A stretch of 64,000 nt of DNA from JADJNW01 sp964517145 (GTDB lineage Bacteria > Bacteroidota > Bacteroidia > Chitinophagales > Saprospiraceae). The stretch spans positions 21,370-85,369 of the forward strand of contig CAZFBN010000004.1 in assembly GCA_964517145.1 (NCBI GenBank), read 5' to 3'. The notes below the pieces were generated by a model, which saw only the letters and a list, made by a program, of their open reading frames with translations, did no database searches and was not told the origin of the DNA. Of the stretch, positions 23,702 to 31,612 are shown piece by piece; within the stretch, counting starts at the first letter, position 1, and each line of letters opens with the position of its first letter. The position numbers and the translations under genes are program-made.

Positions 23702-25111
23702 ATGGAAAAAGCTCCTATGAACTATGAAGAAAACCAAGCCCTGCTGGACTTGGTGACCGACTATGAAACGCTGCGGGAGCAGGGTCGGGAATTGTACTGG
23801 GAAGAAAAAGTTTTTGCGCAAGTAATTGAGTATTACGAACGCGAAAATCAACTCTCCCGTGCCATTGAAGTAATCAATTGTGCCATTAAAATTCATGCTT
23901 ATTCGCCCGATTTTTACTTAAAAAAAGCTCAACTTCTTATTGACGACCATCAGGAATCGCAAGCGCTAAAAGTGTTGGAAGAAGCCAGTGTTTTCGCACC
24001 TTTTGATGCAGAAATCGGCATCTTGCGCGCAGAGGCGCTCGCTCGAATGGGGTTGGAAGAGGAGGCGCTGGAACTGCTCGAAACGTTAAAACATGGGGCG
24101 AGTAGTACCATTCTTGCCAACATTTACGTTTGTGAAGCAGCAGTGTATGAGCATGCCGAAGAGTATGAATCCATGTACTATGCGTTGAAAAATGCCTTGC
24201 AAAAAAACCCGAAGCACGAAGAAGCGCTAGAATTGATGTGGGTAAGTGTGGAAGCCACGCGCAAGTATGAGGAAAGTATTGCGTTGTACCAGGAAATTAT
24301 TGAAAACGATCCTTATTCGTACCTGGCTTGGTACAATCTGGGGCACGCACACGCCTACCAGGGCAATTACAAAGAAGCCATCGAGGCTTATGAATACGCT
24401 TTCTTGACCAATGAGACGTTTGAGTTTGCTTATCGCGATTGTGCAGAAATGTGCTTTGAAGTAAAGCAATACCGCAAGGCCTTGCAATGTTATGAAGAAG
24501 TGATCGAGCGATTCGAGGCTGATAGCGAATTGTACTTTTGCATGGGGCAATGCTACCAGCAGTTGGAAGATTACACGAGCGCCCGAGCATTGTATCGCAA
24601 AGCATTGAGTCTCGATCATTACAACGACGAAATTTTATTTGCCATCGGTGAGTGTTATGCGCGAGCAAACCATTGGAAACGCGCTGTTGCAACTTTTAAG
24701 AAAGCGATTGACGTTGAAGATAATCGTGAAGAATATTACGCTGCTTTGGCAGAAGCTTACGCCGAATTAGGCGATTGTACAGCAGCAGAAACCAACTTCA
24801 AAAAGGCAGTTGACTTAGCGCCTGACCAAATTCAGTACTGGATGCAGTACACCGGCTTCCTGATTGAAACAGACCGGGTGGAAGAAGCACTGGACGTTTT
24901 GCATGAGGCAGAAGACTACTCCACCGGCGCCGAATTGCTCTATTGTCGCATCGCGTGCCTTTTCGCTCTGGGACGTCGTCAGGAAGCCCTTTATTGGCTG
25001 GGGGAAGCGCTGGAAGAAGATTATGACATGCACCAAACGCTGTTTGAGGTGCTGCCTTCCCTGCGCAACGACCCAGATGTGCTCTACATTATTTCGAGCT
25101 ATTTTGCATAA
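23702..25111 (+). CDS. Tetratricopeptide repeat protein
   Basis: A 469-residue cytosolic protein without signal or membrane segment. It is built almost wholly of helical TPR units of 34 residues, for example AWYNLGHAHAYQGNYKEAIEAYEYAF, ELYFCMGQCYQQLEDYTSARALYRKAL and EYYAALAEAYAELGDCTAAETNFKKAV (each seen in parts between about 190 and 400). At least ten units are discernible. It is acidic throughout. TPR arrays bind other proteins; a specific partner cannot be named. The gene ends 13 bases inside the end of the convergent ROK gene. Confidence 0.9.
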   Translation: MEKAPMNYEENQALLDLVTDYETLREQGRELYWEEKVFAQVIEYYERENQLSRAIEVINCAIKIHAYSPDFYLKKAQLLIDDHQESQALKVLEEASVFAPFDAEIGILRAEALARMGLEEEALELLETLKHGASSTILANIYVCEAAVYEHAEEYESMYYALKNALQKNPKHEEALELMWVSVEATRKYEESIALYQEIIENDPYSYLAWYNLGHAHAYQGNYKEAIEAYEYAFLTNETFEFAYRDCAEMCFEVKQYRKALQCYEEVIERFEADSELYFCMGQCYQQLEDYTSARALYRKALSLDHYNDEILFAIGECYARANHWKRAVATFKKAIDVEDNREEYYAALAEAYAELGDCTAAETNFKKAVDLAPDQIQYWMQYTGFLIETDRVEEALDVLHEAEDYSTGAELLYCRIACLFALGRRQEALYWLGEALEEDYDMHQTLFEVLPSLRNDPDVLYIISSYFA

Positions 25112-25866
25112 GTCAGCATGGTTTCATAAGCATGACATGCTGCGCCGATCATGCCCGCACTGTTGAGCAGCAGCGCGGGCTGAACGGGTGTTTCCAGCGT
25201 AAAAAGGTGGGTGTATTCATCAAAATACTTACTCGAACCGCCACCCAGCAAAATCAAACTTGGAGAGAACAATAATTCGAGGTGGTGCAAATATTCGTTG
25301 AAACGCTTTGCCCACTCCTCCCAGCTTAGATGATCGCGTTCTTTGGCATTATTAGAAGCATACTGTTCTGCTACAATATCCTGTCCTTTCAGGTACAAAT
25401 GTCCAAATTCCGTATTGGGTACTATTTTACCATCTACAAATAAGGCGCTACCCAAGCCCGACCCGATGGTAATCAAAATAACCGTACCATTCACGCCTTT
25501 GCCCAAGCCAAAGCGCATCTCTGCAATGCCCGCCGCATCTGCGTCATTAATGGCTTTGACCATACAGTCGGCTGTTTCTGCAAAAATAGTTTCAATGTTG
25601 GTGCGAATCCAGGAATTGTCAATGTTTGCAGCCGTCATCGCCACGCCATTTTTTACAATAGCCGGAAAGCCAACCCCTACCAATCCATTCCAATTAAAAG
25701 CTTTGACCAACTTGCCAAAGGTGGCTGCCACTGCCTCCGGCGTAGAAGGATTCGGCGTAGAAAAGCGAAGCCGCTCTGTCAGCAATTTGCCAGCATGAAT
25801 GTCCACAATTGCCCCTTTGATACCAGAGGCGCCCACATCTACACCCAGAATTTTCGCGTCGTGCAT
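25099..25866 (-). CDS. ROK family sugar kinase, polyphosphate-glucokinase-like
   Basis: A 255-residue kinase. ILGVDVGASGIKGAIVD at about 5-21 is the ATP or polyphosphate phosphate-binding loop. IKAINDADAAGIAE near 104-117 holds the catalytic Asp, and VILITIGSGLGSAL near 130-143 is the second phosphate loop. NTEFGHLYL carries the His/Glu-Gly-H type sugar-binding part, though the zinc-binding Cys cluster of full ROK proteins is absent, as in PpgK-type enzymes. Likely reaction: glucose to glucose-6-phosphate, with polyphosphate or ATP. Its 3' end overlaps the TPR gene by 13 bases, tail to tail. Confidence 0.85.
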   Translation of the reverse strand: MHDAKILGVDVGASGIKGAIVDIHAGKLLTERLRFSTPNPSTPEAVAATFGKLVKAFNWNGLVGVGFPAIVKNGVAMTAANIDNSWIRTNIETIFAETADCMVKAINDADAAGIAEMRFGLGKGVNGTVILITIGSGLGSALFVDGKIVPNTEFGHLYLKGQDIVAEQYASNNAKERDHLSWEEWAKRFNEYLHHLELLFSPSLILLGGGSSKYFDEYTHLFTLETPVQPALLLNSAGMIGAACHAYETMLTYAK

Positions 25867-25881
25867 TTTTTAAGTTGAAAA

Positions 25882-25920
25882 GTGAGATTTGAAACATGAA
25901 AAGCTGATTTCAAATTTCAC
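25882..25920. repeat. GTGAGATTTGAAA inverted repeat
   Basis: GTGAGATTTGAAA (25882-25894) pairs with TTTCAAATTTCAC (25908-25920), 12 of 13 positions, around a 13-base loop. It lies between two minus-strand genes, the ROK kinase and the cyclophilin. Confidence 0.5.
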
Positions 25921-25936
25921 ATCTCCTATTTATAAT

Positions 25937-26824
25937 TTACTTTATTACCGTTACTTTCATTTTCACATCTTCTTCGGGGCGGTCGCGTCCGTCCGTTGCC
26001 ACATTGGCAATGCTATCCAGCACTTCCATGCCTTGAACCAGCCTGCCAAACACCGTGTAATCCCGGTCGAGCATAGGCGTACCGCCCATCTGCTTGTATG
26101 CATCGCGTTGCGCCTGGCTATAACGAAATCCTTTGCGTGCCTCCATTTGGTTGAGCATCGCTTCGGTCACAGTTTGTCCTTGTACAATATAAAATTGGGA
26201 ACCCGACGAACGTTTCTGTGGATTCACCTGGTCGCCCTGCCGCGCAGCTGCCAGCGCACCTTTAAGGTGGACGAGCGAATCTACAAACTCTGCCGGAACG
26301 GTATAACCCGGTCCTCCCATGCCCAAAGGCTCGCCTTGCTTGGCATTGCGGGAGTTAGGGTCGCCACCTTGAATCATAAAGCCGTCGATGATGCGGTGAA
26401 ACAGCAGGTCATTAAAAAATCCTTCTTCCGCCAGTTTCAAAAAATTGTCGCGGTGCTGCGGCGTTGCGTCCGACAGCTCAAAAATCATGCTGCCAAAATT
26501 GGTTTCAATTTCGATTAGGCATTTATCTGGTGCTTCCACAGTTAATTGTTTTTTTATAATACGAGATTTTTTTCCATCCGAGGCAATCAGTTGCACTTCG
26601 TACGTGCCAGAGTGCTTGAACGCATGAACCGGCGACGAATCCTGCACTATTTTCCCATCACCAAAATGCCATTCATACTGCGTTGCTTTCTGCGATTGAT
26701 TTGCAAATTCAACTACTGCCGGTGCTTTTTGCCCATTTTTAAAAGTATAATTAAAATCCGCTATCGGGCGTGCACAGGCTGCCATTATTACAACCACGAT
26801 GACAATTCCTATAACTTTCCCCAT
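25937..26824 (-). CDS. Cyclophilin-type peptidyl-prolyl isomerase lipoprotein with PKD domain
   Basis: A 295-residue exported lipoprotein. The signal ends IMAAC at about 13-17, giving a lipidated Cys. About 20-95 is a PKD-like beta sandwich (YEWHFGDGKIV is typical). From about 103 a cyclophilin domain follows, with FHRIIDGFMIQGGD near 137-150, and GTPMLDRDYTVFGRLVQGMEVLD near 258-280. It would catalyse cis-trans proline isomerisation and help fold periplasmic or outer-membrane proteins. The PKD plus cyclophilin arrangement is common in Bacteroidota. Confidence 0.9.
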   Translation of the reverse strand: MGKVIGIVIVVVIMAACARPIADFNYTFKNGQKAPAVVEFANQSQKATQYEWHFGDGKIVQDSSPVHAFKHSGTYEVQLIASDGKKSRIIKKQLTVEAPDKCLIEIETNFGSMIFELSDATPQHRDNFLKLAEEGFFNDLLFHRIIDGFMIQGGDPNSRNAKQGEPLGMGGPGYTVPAEFVDSLVHLKGALAAARQGDQVNPQKRSSGSQFYIVQGQTVTEAMLNQMEARKGFRYSQAQRDAYKQMGGTPMLDRDYTVFGRLVQGMEVLDSIANVATDGRDRPEEDVKMKVTVIK

Positions 26825-26900
26825 AAATAATGCAATCTGTTTATAATTTTTATAATAATTTTATTCAAATTTTACACATTTCTATTAAACTCAAAAAAGG

Positions 26901-27251
26901 TCACGCTGCTTCCAACTCTTTAAAATACCGAATCAAGTACATTTTCAGCATCAACTCTTGCTCACGCAGGTCAAGCTTGGGTACTGCGCGCAGTTGCCGC
27001 CAGTGGGGCCAGCCATCTTCGTCGCGCCCGGCAAATTCATAATAGCCATCATAACTCATCAGGCGGCACACGGCAATGTGCATCAAATCCTGCTTTTCTT
27101 CTTTGGAAAATTCCTTTTTCCAGCGCCCAAGTTCTTGAATACCAATTAGAAACAACACCGCATTCAAATCCGGCAACGTGTCCTTTTTGAAGCGATCTTG
27201 TACAAAATGCCGCACGCGCAGCCACTCAAAATCCAATTCCCATTCTTCCAT
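26901..27251 (-). CDS. Conserved hypothetical helical protein
   Basis: A 116-residue cytosolic protein, rich in Trp, Asp/Glu and Lys, with no signal or membrane segment. I do not recognise a named domain. Visible landmarks are EWELDFEWLRVRHFVQDRF at the start, LPDLNAVLFLIGIQELG near 35-51 and a Trp-rich GRDEDGWPHWRQL near 80. Length and composition suggest a real protein. A longer frame begins at 27323, but the internal ATG at 27251 (MEEWELDF) fits better because the added residues are low in conservation-like features. Confidence 0.65.
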   Translation of the reverse strand: MEEWELDFEWLRVRHFVQDRFKKDTLPDLNAVLFLIGIQELGRWKKEFSKEEKQDLMHIAVCRLMSYDGYYEFAGRDEDGWPHWRQLRAVPKLDLREQELMLKMYLIRYFKELEAA

Positions 27252-27384
27252 AGCCGCTGCAAAGATAGCCCATGATTTTGTAGGATGGAATGAATTGGCA
27301 GGTTGATTTCTGGATTTTACCAAATTTTCCCATTCAATGGGTCGGCACGCTCAAAAGTTAGGAAGGCAGTGTTTATTTACTCAA

Positions 27385-27412
27385 GTGTCCTACGCTGGTA
27401 CAGGTAGGACAC
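27385..27412. terminator. Perfect 9-bp hairpin downstream of CBS gene
   Basis: GTGTCCTAC (27385-27393) pairs perfectly with GTAGGACAC (27404-27412) around a 10-base loop. It lies 32 bases past the stop of the CBS-domain gene. There is no T-run on the minus strand, so it may be a transcript-protecting stem or a palindromic repeat instead of a strict terminator. Confidence 0.4.
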
Positions 27413-27444
27413 GTTTTAAAAATGCTTTGCTTTAATAAATTCCT

Positions 27445-27960
27445 CTAAAACAAATAGTTATCATCGTCGCGCATGTCGTCTCCAGCGATAAACCCCTTCT
27501 CATCCACGTCATCCTCATCTTCGGTAGCCTCTTCAGTGTAGGGCGAATTAAAACTGAAGCGCAATAAATCGTGCGTGGTCACAATGCCTACCAATTGCTG
27601 ATCTTCGATAACGGGCAGCGCGTGAAATTTATTCGACAGAAAAATATCAGCCGCCAAGCCGATGGTATCTTCCGGGTCAAGCGTCATGGGGTAGGTGGTC
27701 ATAAAATCCTTTGCTTGCAGCGTTTGGTAGTGTTTTTCACTCCAGGTTTTACCGGTCGTTTGGTGCGAGAGCAGGTAAGAAACACGGAAAAAATCTTCCT
27801 TACTGATAATGCCAACCAGCACCTCGCCATTTTCTACCACTGGCAGATGATGAAAATCATATTTTTTAAAAAGCTCATAAATTTCTATTGCAACAACATC
27901 CGGTCTGACAGTCACCAAATCAGTCGTCATAATTTCTCTGATATTTCTTTCGGAGTTCAT
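27445..27960 (-). CDS. CBS-domain pair protein
   Basis: A 171-residue cytosolic protein of two CBS motifs. The first is at about 9-65 with IMTTDLVTVRPDV and HHLPVVENGEVLVGIISKEDF; the second is at about 85-140 with DFMTTYPMTLDPED and HALPVIEDQQLVGIVTTHDLL. CBS pairs bind adenosine nucleotides such as AMP or ATP and regulate partner proteins. No catalytic domain is fused. The tail is very acidic (EEATEDEDDVDE). The partner is not evident from its neighbours. Confidence 0.93.
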   Translation of the reverse strand: MNSERNIREIMTTDLVTVRPDVVAIEIYELFKKYDFHHLPVVENGEVLVGIISKEDFFRVSYLLSHQTTGKTWSEKHYQTLQAKDFMTTYPMTLDPEDTIGLAADIFLSNKFHALPVIEDQQLVGIVTTHDLLRFSFNSPYTEEATEDEDDVDEKGFIAGDDMRDDDNYLF

Positions 27961-28081
27961 ACTTGCCTAATTTAACAGTGGAAAAATATTTCACCTCTTT
28001 ACATCAATCGGGTTGATATAAGCGTACAATTACCAAAGTTGATAATTTGTATTAATTTTTCAAATGGATTTTACAAAATTA

Positions 28082-28858
28082 TTACTCAATTTGAGCATTG
28101 GCATAATAAGTTGCCGCCGCTTCAAAGTCGCCAAAAAGTCGCAACATTTCTAATAAAGCCAGGTTCAACTTTTCACCGGCATCCGCTAATACTTCGCGGT
28201 CGGCGCATTCCATCGCTGCACTCAGTTCATCGAGCGCTTCGCTTACACCGATCTGTGTAGTGCGCAATTTCCAGGCTTGATCTTTATTAAATTCGTACAA
28301 CTCTGCATCAAAAGGTTTTGCCAAAAGCATATTCCATTTTTGATTCAGCGCTACCGACATTTCCATCACGTCTTCCCATTGTAACATATCGAGCATTTCA
28401 TCCTGCACGGTTTCGTTAAAAACCCCAATACTTGCCTGAAAATTGTATATATAATCCAAATAATAATCAATGTGATAAGTGGTGCGCAAGGTATAAAGCG
28501 AGCGTTTTACCGCATCGAGCTGCGTGTAAGCTCGTTCATACTGATTGGCATCAATGGCAAAAAAAGCGGCGCTCAGTTGCTTGTCCACCTGACGAAAAGT
28601 ATTGCGCCAATCGGGCTCCGTCTTACTCATTTCGTAGCGGTGGCGCAATTGTTGCCAATGGTAGCCCAAGTGAAAAACGGCGCGTTTGGCTTCAAAATTA
28701 TTGCCTTCAGCAACATAAAACAGCACCGGCAGAAAAGCTTGATCGAACCGCACGAATTCTCGGCGAATATCGTTTTGCGGGAGTACCTGCGTTCGGCAAT
28801 CTGCTTTTAAAGCGATTAGCATCAACGCAATCACACAGGCAATAGGTAGGTGTTTCAT
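28082..28858 (-). CDS. Hypothetical secreted helical protein
   Basis: A 258-residue protein with a signal peptide at about 1-20 (MKHLPIACVIALMLIALKAD). The mature part is alpha-helical and charged, without a motif I recognise. A middle region reads like repeated helices with Tyr-rich segments (YTLRTTYHIDYYLDYIYNF near 150). The start at 28858 is chosen since the signal begins there; a frame from 28945 adds 29 residues that spoil the signal pattern. It may be periplasmic. No function can be assigned. Confidence 0.65.
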   Translation of the reverse strand: MKHLPIACVIALMLIALKADCRTQVLPQNDIRREFVRFDQAFLPVLFYVAEGNNFEAKRAVFHLGYHWQQLRHRYEMSKTEPDWRNTFRQVDKQLSAAFFAIDANQYERAYTQLDAVKRSLYTLRTTYHIDYYLDYIYNFQASIGVFNETVQDEMLDMLQWEDVMEMSVALNQKWNMLLAKPFDAELYEFNKDQAWKLRTTQIGVSEALDELSAAMECADREVLADAGEKLNLALLEMLRLFGDFEAAATYYANAQIE

Positions 28859-28975
28859 ACGAGGAGCATTAATTTGGTTAGGAAACGGGATGCCAGATAA
28901 TAGTACACAAAGCCAGTCGCAGAAAAAAATCCAATCATCCAGCATCCCTTTACACGAATCATTCTCAGGAAAACA

Positions 28976-29416
28976 TTATGCGACTTCAATCTTTCTTACT
29001 TGTTCTTCTGGCTTACTTATTACTTTTTTAGGCAATGACATTTTCAAAATTCCATCTTGATACGTTGCATTCACATTTTCAGGCATCGCATTTTCCGGCA
29101 GGCGGAAAGAGCGACTGAAAGCACTGTAGCTAAATTCCCGACGAGCGTAATGGTCTTTTTTCTCTTCACTTTCTGTTTTCGTTGCTGCGCTGATCGTCAA
29201 CATACCGTTCTTGATCGCCACGTTAAAATCCTCTTTTTTCATCCCTGGAGCTGCCAGTTCCAGGTGGTAGGCAGTGTCAGTCTCCACAACATTTACTGCC
29301 GGTACAGTAGCTGCCACTTTCCAAGTGTTGAAAAAATCTTCATCGTTGAAGAAATTTTCAACCATTGAATTGAATGCGGGCAACCAGTCGCCTCTGCGCC
29401 AAGGAATAAGTGACAT
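28976..29416 (-). CDS. Hsp20/alpha-crystallin small heat-shock protein
   Basis: A 146-residue small heat-shock protein that binds unfolding proteins without ATP. The alpha-crystallin domain covers about 40-140: YHLELAAPGMKKEDFNVAI, REFSYSAFSRSFRLPE and the C-terminal VNATYQDGILKMSLPK with the conserved GxLxxxxPK. A typical N-terminal SLIPWRR arm precedes it. It has an unusually strong Shine-Dalgarno sequence, AGGAGG, 4 bases before the ATG, which is rare in Bacteroidota and suggests high translation on demand. It stands alone with a 340-bp upstream gap. Confidence 0.95.
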   Translation of the reverse strand: MSLIPWRRGDWLPAFNSMVENFFNDEDFFNTWKVAATVPAVNVVETDTAYHLELAAPGMKKEDFNVAIKNGMLTISAATKTESEEKKDHYARREFSYSAFSRSFRLPENAMPENVNATYQDGILKMSLPKKVISKPEEQVRKIEVA

Positions 29417-29420
29417 AACA

Positions 29421-29426
29421 CCTCCT
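29421..29426 (-). promoter_or_regulatory. Strong Shine-Dalgarno of hsp20
   Basis: The minus strand reads AGAGGAGGTGTT directly before the ATG at 29416. Nearly all other genes in this window lack such a site, so it stands out as a translation enhancer. Confidence 0.7.
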
Positions 29427-29475
29427 CTTTTTTAGCGGTTAAATTATTGAATGCTAAATGTTGAACGCAATTGCA

Positions 29476-29493
29476 TTGACATTGCTGTGTCAA
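29476..29493. promoter_or_regulatory. TTGACA-N6-TGTCAA inverted repeat upstream of hsp20
   Basis: An inverted repeat of 6-bp arms TTGACA (29476-29481) and TGTCAA (29488-29493), about 60-77 bases before the hsp20 ATG. It could be an operator. The rest of the 29427-29756 gap is AT-rich, and I see nothing else in it. Confidence 0.4.
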
Positions 29494-29756
29494 TAAGGAA
29501 GATTCAACGCTTCAGCACCCTTTCACTTCTACCAAAACTATCTCTATACAAGCATTTTAGAAATGATTTTTGTCAGTAAAGCAGTTGATTTTAAATGAAT
29601 TAGAGGTGCAGAAAAAAACATGATGTGGTCTGGAGGCAAAAAAGCAGTTTATTATTTACATTATACAGCATTTTGATAATGGGTTAGTTAAAGCGGCGAG
29701 GCTTTAATAACAAATACTTTCGTTACAACATAATTTTACACTAAATCACTAAAACG

Positions 29757-30302
29757 CTATTTCAATCTTCCCAAATTGCCAATTTTAATGGAAAGCGTAT
29801 TGACCAAGGTGTGCAAGTTTTTATTGGTAAACTCGGACAACTGCACATCTCCCACCACGCGATACCCTGCGCTCAAACCCAATCGCACGCTTCTACCCAA
29901 CGCTACTTCAACCCCAGCCTCTGGCGTCAACAGCCAAAAGCGGTCATTCTGGCGCGCTGCGTCGGTCAAGCCTTCCTGTCGAGCATTGCCTACGCCGCCT
30001 TTAAAACCCAAGGTGACTGCCAGATATTCATTCGCCGGGTGCGCGTAGCCCAGCCAAAGCCCGCCAAAGGTCAGGTTCAAATCGTTTGAATAGCCCTGAT
30101 CGCCCACTTGTCCCGTTTTGGAGGAGTACATGCCAAATGCCCCCACCAGCCAGCGTTTCAGCGCAATGCCTCCTCCGGCACCGGCACCCAGGCTAATCAC
30201 GCCATCAATTTCGTTGATTTCTGCCATTGGCGCAAGAAAAGCACCTTGAGCATTCATTTTTAAGAAGAAAAATAGTAGAAATAAAATTAAAATAATGCGC
30301 AT
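29757..30302 (-). CDS. Small outer-membrane beta-barrel-like protein
   Basis: A 181-residue exported protein with a signal peptide of about 18 residues (MRIILILFLLFFFLKMNAQ). The mature part alternates Gly/aromatic strands (VISLGAGAGGGIAL, YLAVTLGFKGGVG, VRLGLSAGYRVVGDVQL), as in small porin-like barrels. It ends NTLSIKIGNLGRLK, an unusually basic tail compared with the usual aromatic end. The start at 30302 is preferred to 30326 because it opens directly on the signal. Function unknown. Confidence 0.7.
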   Translation of the reverse strand: MRIILILFLLFFFLKMNAQGAFLAPMAEINEIDGVISLGAGAGGGIALKRWLVGAFGMYSSKTGQVGDQGYSNDLNLTFGGLWLGYAHPANEYLAVTLGFKGGVGNARQEGLTDAARQNDRFWLLTPEAGVEVALGRSVRLGLSAGYRVVGDVQLSEFTNKNLHTLVNTLSIKIGNLGRLK

Positions 30303-30416
30303 GGCAAGGATCATTTGAAAAGGCAACCCGCCCCATTCATTACACTTGAAAGCTGTAAAAAGTTAACCAAAACGCGCAGAATTATGGATGATTCAGTGGA
30401 ACATGCTATTTTCAAA

Positions 30417-31397
30417 CTATAAAATGCCGAGGTGCACAATTCTGCCACCTGTTTGATTCACTGGAGCCACGCTTTTGCCTATGATGATGCCATCCTCCGG
30501 CGCCAAATATTCTTTCACCATATCCCCAAAAATATTCCGCAAAGTAGCAATACGTTCCTTGGCTTGCACAAAATCCGTCACATCAGGTTGCACCGTCAAA
30601 ATGCCGCCTGTATCTGTGTAAATCCAATAAGATTTGCGACAAATAACAGGAGGTTTGGTAGCAGGTTCAATTTCATTCTCAATCATATTCAAATAAACCA
30701 TCAAATTATGAATACCTGACAAACCCGACAAAATATAATTTTTTTGAAAAGTATGCGGATTTCCTAGCTCCAGCGTGATCGCGTGAATGCCCATCATCCC
30801 GGCGGCACCGCGCAGCGTGCCATCTGTGCCTGCGTTGTTCACAACGATTTCAGCGTTTTGTAACAGCGCCATTTGTCGTGTAACCGGATTTTCCATGTCG
30901 GCACGAATGTAATAAGAATTGATGCGCCCGAAGCTCGCGGTATGCAGATCAACAAGGTAACCAAATTCTTTAACAATCCGATTGACAAAACGATAGGCAT
31001 ACACCTCACTCATATTGCCCTTGGCTTTGCCGGGCATGATGTCGTTGATGTCTGTTCCATCAATAAATTCGCGCTGATTGGCGAGTAGCGAGGGAATATT
31101 CACTACGGGAATACCGACTACGGTTCCTTTCAAACTGCGTACATCCAGTTCTCTAAAAAGACGTTGAATAACTGAGATGCCGTTCAATTCGTTGCCGTGC
31201 ACCGCAGCAGTGATGCCCAACACCGGACCGTCCTGCTCGCCTTTTGCAACAATAATTGGCACATACGTGGGCATCCCCATGCCGTTTGTCACCAAATGCA
31301 CCCAAAATCTGGAGATTTTTCCGCTGGGTACTTCACTGAGATTCAGCTCTTTGATTACATGTGTGTTTTCTCTCAACAGTAAAAGTGGACTTTCCAT
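30417..31397 (-). CDS. Succinylglutamate desuccinylase/aspartoacylase family zinc carboxypeptidase-like protein
   Basis: A 326-residue M14-like deacylase. VHGNELNGI at about 66-74 holds the HxxE zinc ligands, DLHTASFGRINSYY near 147-160 the third His ligand, and THAITLELGNP-like HAITLELGNP near 206-215 the catalytic Glu. A beta-domain follows from about 255. Such enzymes remove acyl groups from amino acids. The substrate here is not evident; the family as a whole includes N-succinyl- and N-acetyl-amino-acid deacylases and ectoine-related members. Ordinary length. Confidence 0.85.
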   Translation of the reverse strand: MESPLLLLRENTHVIKELNLSEVPSGKISRFWVHLVTNGMGMPTYVPIIVAKGEQDGPVLGITAAVHGNELNGISVIQRLFRELDVRSLKGTVVGIPVVNIPSLLANQREFIDGTDINDIMPGKAKGNMSEVYAYRFVNRIVKEFGYLVDLHTASFGRINSYYIRADMENPVTRQMALLQNAEIVVNNAGTDGTLRGAAGMMGIHAITLELGNPHTFQKNYILSGLSGIHNLMVYLNMIENEIEPATKPPVICRKSYWIYTDTGGILTVQPDVTDFVQAKERIATLRNIFGDMVKEYLAPEDGIIIGKSVAPVNQTGGRIVHLGIL

Positions 31398-31612
31398 GAC
31401 TTCAAAATCTTTAGTAATTCTTTCGCACTGCCCTTGCCTGTGTAACGACTGCTTTTCAGATTGGTTTCAAAAATTGAGACGTAAAAACTGAAAAAAAGTC
31501 ACTTAGTATCAAATTTACACTAATATACTAAAAAAACGCACTTTTTATACCTTCCGCTCCCTGCTTAGAAGAAATTTAACTTTTCCCCCTCCTCAAAATT
31601 CCAAATAACACA

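Noticed and set aside
24227..24692. Two overlapping minus-strand frames in the TPR gene
   Set aside because: They overlap the TPR repeats on the other strand and have no recognisable domain.
25889..26518. 209-residue plus-strand frame
   Set aside because: Lies antisense to the well-supported cyclophilin lipoprotein gene; its composition (many His, Arg, Cys) is that of a shadow frame.
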